A stretch of 64,000 nt of DNA from an uncultured Bacilli bacterium. GTDB taxonomy: Bacteria; Bacillota_I; Bacilli_A; RF39; UBA660. This document shows, piece after piece, positions 59,088 to 64,000 of the stretch. Made by a program: the position numbers and the translations under genes. Where the stretch lies: assembly GCA_934154785.1 (NCBI GenBank), contig CAKPGL010000002.1, forward strand, positions 1 through 64,000. Reading direction: 5' to 3'. Positions within the stretch are counted from its first letter, which is position 1. Each line of letters begins with the position of its first letter. A model generated the notes under the pieces. It searched no databases. It saw only the letters and a program-made list of their open reading frames with translations, and had not been told where the DNA came from.

Positions 59088-60149
59088 ATGAAAGACAATG
59101 CTAGAATTATTAATGTTAGTACAATTATGAAAGATGGACAATTATATTTACAATACACTATTGAGAATAATGGAGATATAAAGGAATTTGAACGTCCTTA
59201 TTATGACCAAAATGGTAATATTGATCCAGAAGTTGCAAACATTTTAGAAATTGCTAAAAAAATTGATTCAAGAGAACGAGAAACTGAAAAACCAGTAAGA
59301 GACTTAGTTGTTTATACTGAACCAAGTTCTAAATTTAAAATTTCTAGAAACACACTTGGTACAATTGCTGCAGGTCTGGCTGGTGTATTGATTGGTGTTG
59401 GAATTATGGCAGCTACTCGTGGTTGTAGCAAGCAACAAAATTCTGTAAACCAAGATGTTCCTACTAACGACGATACAGTTATAGAACAAAATGATGATGA
59501 AATGAAAATTTCATATATGACTGAAGAAGAATTTACTAGTGGTGTCAAAGCGTTAACAGATTATGTAAATGAGACACTTGGTTTTGATTACAAACCAGTT
59601 GATTTAACTTCTTTATATTTCTCTGCTAATATGTCTCATATTTCTAACGATTTATTTAAAAAATTAGTTACTGAATGCTACCTTCCAGATACAGATATGG
59701 ATATTGCACTTAATACATTATCTGCACTTGATTCTTTACAATCAACAATAGGTGTTGAAGGAACAAGTAAAGATAGAATAGACTTTGATTTTAGTAAATT
59801 ATTTGTTGATAAGACTGCTGTAGAAGTTAACGAATATTACAAAACTAAATATAATTCTGTAAAAAGTGCTTCTAAAGAAACAACACAAGAAATAGTTAAA
59901 GAATTAGAATCATATATGTTTATGGATTCAACTAAAGGATATAATAATTTAGCAGCTGGAGAAAGATTAGCGTTCAATAATTATGTAGCGGATGCTATAG
60001 CGATAGCGGCTAATGCTAAAGGTGTTTCAATGTCTTCTGCATTTGATACTACAATTAATGAGACAACAGTTACAGATTACATAAACAGTTTAACAGATAA
60101 GATGAATTGTTTAGCTGTAACAGAAGCAGAAAAAGTTTTAACAAAGTAA
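59088..60149 (+). CDS. Unknown membrane-anchored protein
   Basis: 353 aa. A cytoplasmic N-terminal part of about 85 residues has a PxYYDQNGNIDPEV segment. One membrane helix (about 88-107, GTIAAGLAGVLIGVGIMAAT) follows, with a Cys just after it. An acidic Asn/Asp linker leads to a helical domain of about 220 residues. No family recognised. It shares promoter layout and GGGGGA site with the surface gene at 55592, so the two may be co-regulated. Confidence 0.72.
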   Translation: MKDNARIINVSTIMKDGQLYLQYTIENNGDIKEFERPYYDQNGNIDPEVANILEIAKKIDSRERETEKPVRDLVVYTEPSSKFKISRNTLGTIAAGLAGVLIGVGIMAATRGCSKQQNSVNQDVPTNDDTVIEQNDDEMKISYMTEEEFTSGVKALTDYVNETLGFDYKPVDLTSLYFSANMSHISNDLFKKLVTECYLPDTDMDIALNTLSALDSLQSTIGVEGTSKDRIDFDFSKLFVDKTAVEVNEYYKTKYNSVKSASKETTQEIVKELESYMFMDSTKGYNNLAAGERLAFNNYVADAIAIAANAKGVSMSSAFDTTINETTVTDYINSLTDKMNCLAVTEAEKVLTK

Positions 60150-60152
60150 TTA

Positions 60153-60179
60153 AAGATAGGCCTCGGTCTATTTTTTTTA
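60153..60179 (+). terminator. Terminator
   Basis: ATAGGC pairs with GTCTAT around CTCG, followed by T8. Confidence 0.7.
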
Positions 60180-60218
60180 CTTAAAATGTTTTTCTGCATA
60201 TACTATAACGGTGATAAA

Positions 60219-61181
60219 ATGAATAATTTGATTGGGAATACACCGATGATAAAAGTAAAATATAAATATAATGACAATATAAACTATATTTATGTAAAGC
60301 TTGAACAGTATAACTTAACTGGAAGTATTAAAGACCGAATAGCTTTATATATAATAAAACACGCAACGGAGAATGGCGTACTAAAAGAAAATATGCCTAT
60401 TGTTGAAGCTACCAGTGGAAATACCGGTATATCCTTTGCCACTTTAGGAGCTAAATATAATCATCCTGTTTATATATTTATGCCCAATTGGGCTAGTAAA
60501 GAACGAGTTAATTTAATGAAACTATATGGAGCAAAAGTTATTTTAGTTAGCAAAGAAGAGGGTGGTTTTAAAAAATGTATTGAATTGGCAGATAAATTAG
60601 CGTCAGAAATAAATGGTTTTAGACCAAATCAATTTAGTAATACTTTAAATATAAAATGCCATTTTGAGACTACTGGAACTGAAATAATAAAACAACTAAC
60701 AAATATTAATCTAGGTGGTTTTGTAAGTGGTATTGGTACTGGCGGTACATTAATGGGTATTAGTCGTAAATTAAGAGAATACTATCCTAATATGATTAAT
60801 TGTGCTGTAGAACCAATGCAAATGCCACTTCTTACTAATGGGAAAATAAAAGAAAGCCATAAAATAGAGGGGATAGGAGACGATTTTATACCAGAATTAG
60901 TAAATACTGACGAAATAGATTGTGTATTTGATATAGATGATAATGACGCAATTAATATGTCTCGTTTACTTAGCAAAAAACTTGGTTTAGGTGTTGGTAT
61001 ATCTAGTGGTGCTAATTTTCTGGGAAGTGTTTTATTACAGGATAAAATAAAAAAACCATTAGTAACAATATTTCCTGATGACAACAAAAAATACCTCAGC
61101 ACAGACTTAATAAATGAAATAGATAATAATAGTAATTTTTTATCCAATAAAATAGAATTATTAGAATACTCATTGATTTAA
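60219..61181 (+). CDS. Cysteine synthase family PLP enzyme
   Basis: 320 aa. The PLP Lys is in LTGSIKDR, the substrate loop is EATSGNTGISFA and the phosphate-binding GTGGTLMG is present. These fit O-acetylserine sulfhydrylase (CysK/CysM) or a related beta-replacement enzyme. It stands directly before cysS, so it may supply cysteine for charging. The ATG at 60219 follows GGTGAT, next to TATACT, so the leader is very short. Confidence 0.9.
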   Translation: MNNLIGNTPMIKVKYKYNDNINYIYVKLEQYNLTGSIKDRIALYIIKHATENGVLKENMPIVEATSGNTGISFATLGAKYNHPVYIFMPNWASKERVNLMKLYGAKVILVSKEEGGFKKCIELADKLASEINGFRPNQFSNTLNIKCHFETTGTEIIKQLTNINLGGFVSGIGTGGTLMGISRKLREYYPNMINCAVEPMQMPLLTNGKIKESHKIEGIGDDFIPELVNTDEIDCVFDIDDNDAINMSRLLSKKLGLGVGISSGANFLGSVLLQDKIKKPLVTIFPDDNKKYLSTDLINEIDNNSNFLSNKIELLEYSLI

Positions 61182-61223
61182 TCAAACATGAAATGTTATA
61201 ATAATACATATGGAAGGTGACTT

Positions 61224-62618
61224 ATGAAAATATATAATACATTAACACGTAAAGTAGAAGAATTTGTTCCTAATGATCCAAAAGAGGTAAAAATGTATAC
61301 CTGTGGTCCTACGGTTTACCATTTTGCTCACATAGGAAATCTTCGCACTTATATATTTGAAGATATATTAGAAAAAACTTTAGAGTTCATAGGATATAAT
61401 GTTAACAGGGTTATGAATATAACTGATGTTGGTCATTTAGCGAGTGATTCTGATTCTGGTGAAGATAAAATGTTAAAGGGTGCTAAAAGAGAACATAAAA
61501 CAGTTTTAGAAATAGCGGATTTTTATACTAATGAATTTAGAAAGGACACAGCTAAGTTAAACATATCTTGGCCTAAAACAGTTTCTAAAGCAACAGATAA
61601 TATAGATGAATATATTAAAATAATAACTAAACTTTTAGAAACAGGATATGCTTATCAAGCTGGAGGCAACATTTATTTTGATACCGCTAAATTAACAGAT
61701 TATTATAAACTTACTGGTCATAAAGAAGATGAAATGGTAGTAGGTGTTCGAGATAGTGTTGAGTACGACGACAGTAAAAAAAGTCAAAATGATTTCGTTT
61801 TATGGTTTACTAAATCAAAATTTGAAGATCAAGAATTGAAATGGGATTCTCCTTGGGGATTTGGCTATCCAGGATGGCATATTGAATGTTCCGGAATAAG
61901 TATGAAATACTTAGGTGAATACTTAGATATTCATTGTGGTGGCGTAGACAATATATTTCCACATCATACTAATGAAATAGCACAATCTGAAAGTTATCTT
62001 GGACATAAATGGTGCAATTATTGGGTTCACGGCGAACACTTAAATGATATAAATGGTAAAATGAGTAAATCCAAAGGTGAATTTTTAACAGTAAGTCTTC
62101 TTGAAGAAAAAGGATATAATCCAATTGTATATCGCTTTATGTGTTTACAGTCACATTACCGTAAAGTACTAATGTTTAGCTTTGATGCTTTAGATAATGC
62201 TAGCGTTGCTTATCAGAAATTAAAAAATAAGGTTTTATCTTTAAAACAAGAAGGAACTTTAGATAAAGACGCTGCTCAAATATATTTAAATAATTTTAAA
62301 GAAGCTTTAGAAAACGATTTAAATACATCTTTGGCAATAACTACTTTGTATGATACATTAAAATCTGATTTATCAGATATTTCTAAACTATATGTAATAA
62401 AAGAAATGGATAAGGTATTATCATTAGATTTGTTAAGTGATAAAACTAATGCTATTGATATTGTTTTAGAACAATATATTAAGGAACAAATTGAAAAACG
62501 AAATATCGCTAAGAAAGAGAAAAACTTTGCCTTAGCAGATTCTATTCGTGACGAATTAAAAGAAAAAGGAATTATTATAAAAGATACTCGTGAGGGTACA
62601 ATTTATGAAATAATGTAG
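61224..62618 (+). CDS. cysS: Cysteinyl-tRNA synthetase
   Basis: 464 aa. Zinc Cys and HIGH are in MYTCGPTVYHFAHIGNLRTY, KMSKS is in GKMSKSKGE, and the zinc His/Cys site is GWHIECSGIS. The C-terminal anticodon domain is normal. TATAAT lies upstream, with AAGGTGA before the ATG. Confidence 0.97.
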   Translation: MKIYNTLTRKVEEFVPNDPKEVKMYTCGPTVYHFAHIGNLRTYIFEDILEKTLEFIGYNVNRVMNITDVGHLASDSDSGEDKMLKGAKREHKTVLEIADFYTNEFRKDTAKLNISWPKTVSKATDNIDEYIKIITKLLETGYAYQAGGNIYFDTAKLTDYYKLTGHKEDEMVVGVRDSVEYDDSKKSQNDFVLWFTKSKFEDQELKWDSPWGFGYPGWHIECSGISMKYLGEYLDIHCGGVDNIFPHHTNEIAQSESYLGHKWCNYWVHGEHLNDINGKMSKSKGEFLTVSLLEEKGYNPIVYRFMCLQSHYRKVLMFSFDALDNASVAYQKLKNKVLSLKQEGTLDKDAAQIYLNNFKEALENDLNTSLAITTLYDTLKSDLSDISKLYVIKEMDKVLSLDLLSDKTNAIDIVLEQYIKEQIEKRNIAKKEKNFALADSIRDELKEKGIIIKDTREGTIYEIM

Positions 62619-62630
62619 GAGGAATAAATA

Positions 62631-63326
62631 ATGATTTGGGGTTATGAATCTGCACTAACTATTATATTAGCAGTAATTGCATTTTTAGTAACAGTAGGTG
62701 CACAAATAAATATTAATTTTACTTATGATAAATATAGAAAAGTTAGAAATAAGAAAGGTTATACTGGTCAAGAAGTGGCAAGAAAAATCTTGGACGCAAA
62801 TGGATTAAAAGATATTTATGTTGTAGAAGTAAAAGGAAAATTAACTGACCATTATGATCCAACTCGTAAGGTAGTGCGTTTGTCATCTGACATTTTTAAT
62901 GGCGACAGCATTGCTTCAGCCTCTGTAGCTGCTCATGAATGTGGCCATGCAATTCAAGATGATACAGGTTATAAATTTATGAAAATAAGATCATTTTTAG
63001 TACCAGTGGTTAATTTTATTTCTTATTTAGGTTATTTTTCATTAATTATCTCTATTATTGCGGGTGCAACAGGATATATAAAACTTTGCTTACTTATATT
63101 AGTAGCAACATTAGTATTCCAATTAGTTACATTACCTGTCGAATTTGATGCTTCAAAAAGAGCAGGAGTTCAGCTAGCAAAGTTAAATTTACTTGATAAT
63201 AATGAATTACCTCAGTCAAAAAAAGTATTAACATCTGCCGCTCTTACTTATGTAGCAGCACTAGCTTCAACAGTCATAGATATACTTCGCTTATTAGTGA
63301 TGTTAGCGGAACACGACGATCGTTAA
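62631..63326 (+). CDS. YugP-type zinc metallopeptidase (membrane)
   Basis: 231 aa with four to five membrane helices. The zinc motif is AAHECGHAIQ (HExxH, near residue 103), and the later Glu is in PVEFDASKRA. Typical of the DUF232/YugP family of membrane proteases with unknown substrates. It starts 12 bp after cysS with a TAGGAGGA site, so probably in the same transcript. Confidence 0.9.
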   Translation: MIWGYESALTIILAVIAFLVTVGAQININFTYDKYRKVRNKKGYTGQEVARKILDANGLKDIYVVEVKGKLTDHYDPTRKVVRLSSDIFNGDSIASASVAAHECGHAIQDDTGYKFMKIRSFLVPVVNFISYLGYFSLIISIIAGATGYIKLCLLILVATLVFQLVTLPVEFDASKRAGVQLAKLNLLDNNELPQSKKVLTSAALTYVAALASTVIDILRLLVMLAEHDDR

Positions 63327-63331
63327 TTCTA

Positions 63332-63365
63332 AAGAATATGTACGCATTTACATATTCTTTTTTTT
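63332..63365 (+). terminator. Terminator after the metallopeptidase gene
   Basis: AAAGAATATGTA pairs with TACATATTCTTT around CGCATT, then T. Confidence 0.85.
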
Positions 63366-63453
63366 ATAATCTATGTTATAATTAAGAAGATAGGAGGGAG
63401 ATAGTTAGAGGTATGATTTTTTGATAGACTTATAAAAAATAATGGAGGAATGT

Positions 63454-64000
63454 ATGAAAAAGAAAGAATTATTATATGTATTTATTGGTACTATATTAAT
63501 AGTAGTAAGTAGTATCGGATTATTTTACGGTTTAAACAAACTTGTAGATGATAATAGAAAAGAAACTATAACAAATGATATTTTATTTACAAAAGAAACT
63601 TTACCTAGAGTTGATGCTTCTTTAGCAACCCAACCTTTAGTAGATGCTTTTGTTTTAAATTTTACTGGAAAAACAACTAAAGAAATGGATGTTGCGTACA
63701 CTAATACTCATCCTGGCTATGTAAAACTAATTAATAATGAAACTGACTTAATTGTAGTTACAGAGCCAAGTAAAGAAGAATTAGAACTTGCTAAAGAAAA
63801 AGGAATTGAATTAGACGTAACACCAGTTGTTAATGAGGGATTTGTTTTCTTTGTTAATAAAGAAAATCCTGTAAATAGTGTTTCTCTTGATAATATCAGA
63901 AAAATTTATACTGGTGAAATTACTAACTGGAAAGATTTAGGCGGTAATGATGCTAAAATGGTAGTATATCAACGTCCAACTAATTCTGGTAGTCAAACAG
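63454..64000 (+). CDS. pstS: Phosphate-binding protein PstS-like, 3' end cut by window
   Basis: The first 182 codons are visible. An N-terminal membrane segment or signal (about 6-27) without a clear lipobox is followed by a PBP-like domain. PstS landmarks are DLIVVTEPS, EGFVFFVNKENPV, IRKIYTGEITNWKDLGG and the phosphate-site PTNSGSQT. It is probably the substrate-binding part of a phosphate ABC transporter whose other genes lie beyond 64000. TGGAGGA precedes the ATG. Confidence 0.88.
   Translation, partial: MKKKELLYVFIGTILIVVSSIGLFYGLNKLVDDNRKETITNDILFTKETLPRVDASLATQPLVDAFVLNFTGKTTKEMDVAYTNTHPGYVKLINNETDLIVVTEPSKEELELAKEKGIELDVTPVVNEGFVFFVNKENPVNSVSLDNIRKIYTGEITNWKDLGGNDAKMVVYQRPTNSGSQT

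Noticed and set aside
60782..61147. 121-aa minus-strand ORF inside the cysteine synthase gene
   Set aside because: Antisense to a well-conserved enzyme; no ribosome-binding site.
1..64000. CRISPR arrays, insertion sequences or an intact prophage
   Set aside because: I saw no regularly spaced repeats, transposase, integrase or phage structural cluster; the only phage-like signal is in the single surface gene at 24968.
1..64000. Mollicute genetic code (TGA as Trp)
   Set aside because: Trp is coded by TGG in conserved proteins and the Smr gene ends with TGA, so code 11 fits.

Overview
The window is chromosomal DNA of a very AT-rich, low-GC Gram-positive bacterium. It uses the standard genetic code: TGA is a stop and Trp is TGG. 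Gene order matches endospore-forming Bacilli: sepF–divIVA–T-box–ileS, infC–rpmI–rplT behind an L20 leader, spoIVFA–spoIVFB–rplU–prp–rpmA–obgE, spoIIAA–sigF followed by spoVAC–AD–AE, and sigK. L27 carries the N-terminal extension cut by Prp, typical of Firmicutes. I infer an uncultured, small-genome, probably gut-associated member of the Bacilli (Erysipelotrichales/RF39-like) that keeps at least part of the sporulation programme. The exact taxon cannot be read from the window. Layout: 1-8.8 kb holds tRNA-Ser, small membrane genes, yidD with a divergent ZnuA-like lipoprotein, rnc, yebC, a kinase-like protein, a cation P-type ATPase and a PIG-L deacetylase. 8.8-15.9 kb is an accessory stretch: a double-HTH regulator, a candidate small RNA, a leader RNA with an 11-G tract and a terminator, a repeat-bearing lipoprotein and large secreted protein, a DUF2130 protein and a lineage-specific gene. 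16-20.3 kb holds cell division genes and a T-box-controlled IleRS with an altered HIGH motif. 20.6-29 kb is the sporulation block: sigK, an unknown coiled-coil protein, spoIIAA, sigF (no spoIIAB between them), a surface protein with phage-tail-like modules, and spoVA. 29-35 kb holds priA, a frameshifted methyltransferase, fmt, small membrane proteins and an orphan pilin. 35-40.7 kb is ribosomal protein operons, spoIVF and obgE. 41-44.9 kb holds a second pilin, sufU/sufB, ssb and a DUF1016 nuclease. 45-49 kb is a compressed cell-wall cluster (PBP–mraY–ftsW/spoVE). 49-55.5 kb holds a TPR protein, a SpoU methyltransferase, rimM, trmD, a CPBP protease, a hydrolase, ddl and an Smr protein. 55.5-60.2 kb is lineage-specific surface and unknown genes, a gutted MvaI-like endonuclease gene and tRNA-Leu/tRNA-Ile2 beside a tRNA relic. 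60.2-64 kb holds a cysteine synthase, cysS, a YugP-type metallopeptidase and the start of a pstS. Two themes cross the window. Many housekeeping genes have an extended -10 element placed so that the predicted transcript starts at the Shine-Dalgarno sequence, giving leaders of only about 9-12 nt. Several lineage-specific genes instead share TTGACA promoters and a GGGGGA ribosome-binding site. The most novel candidate is the 9.58-9.75 kb leader RNA. Its short ORF reads through G11 and stops inside the 5' arm of a terminator, so loss or gain of one G would move the stop upstream; this suggests a phase-variable attenuator for the downstream surface lipoprotein.
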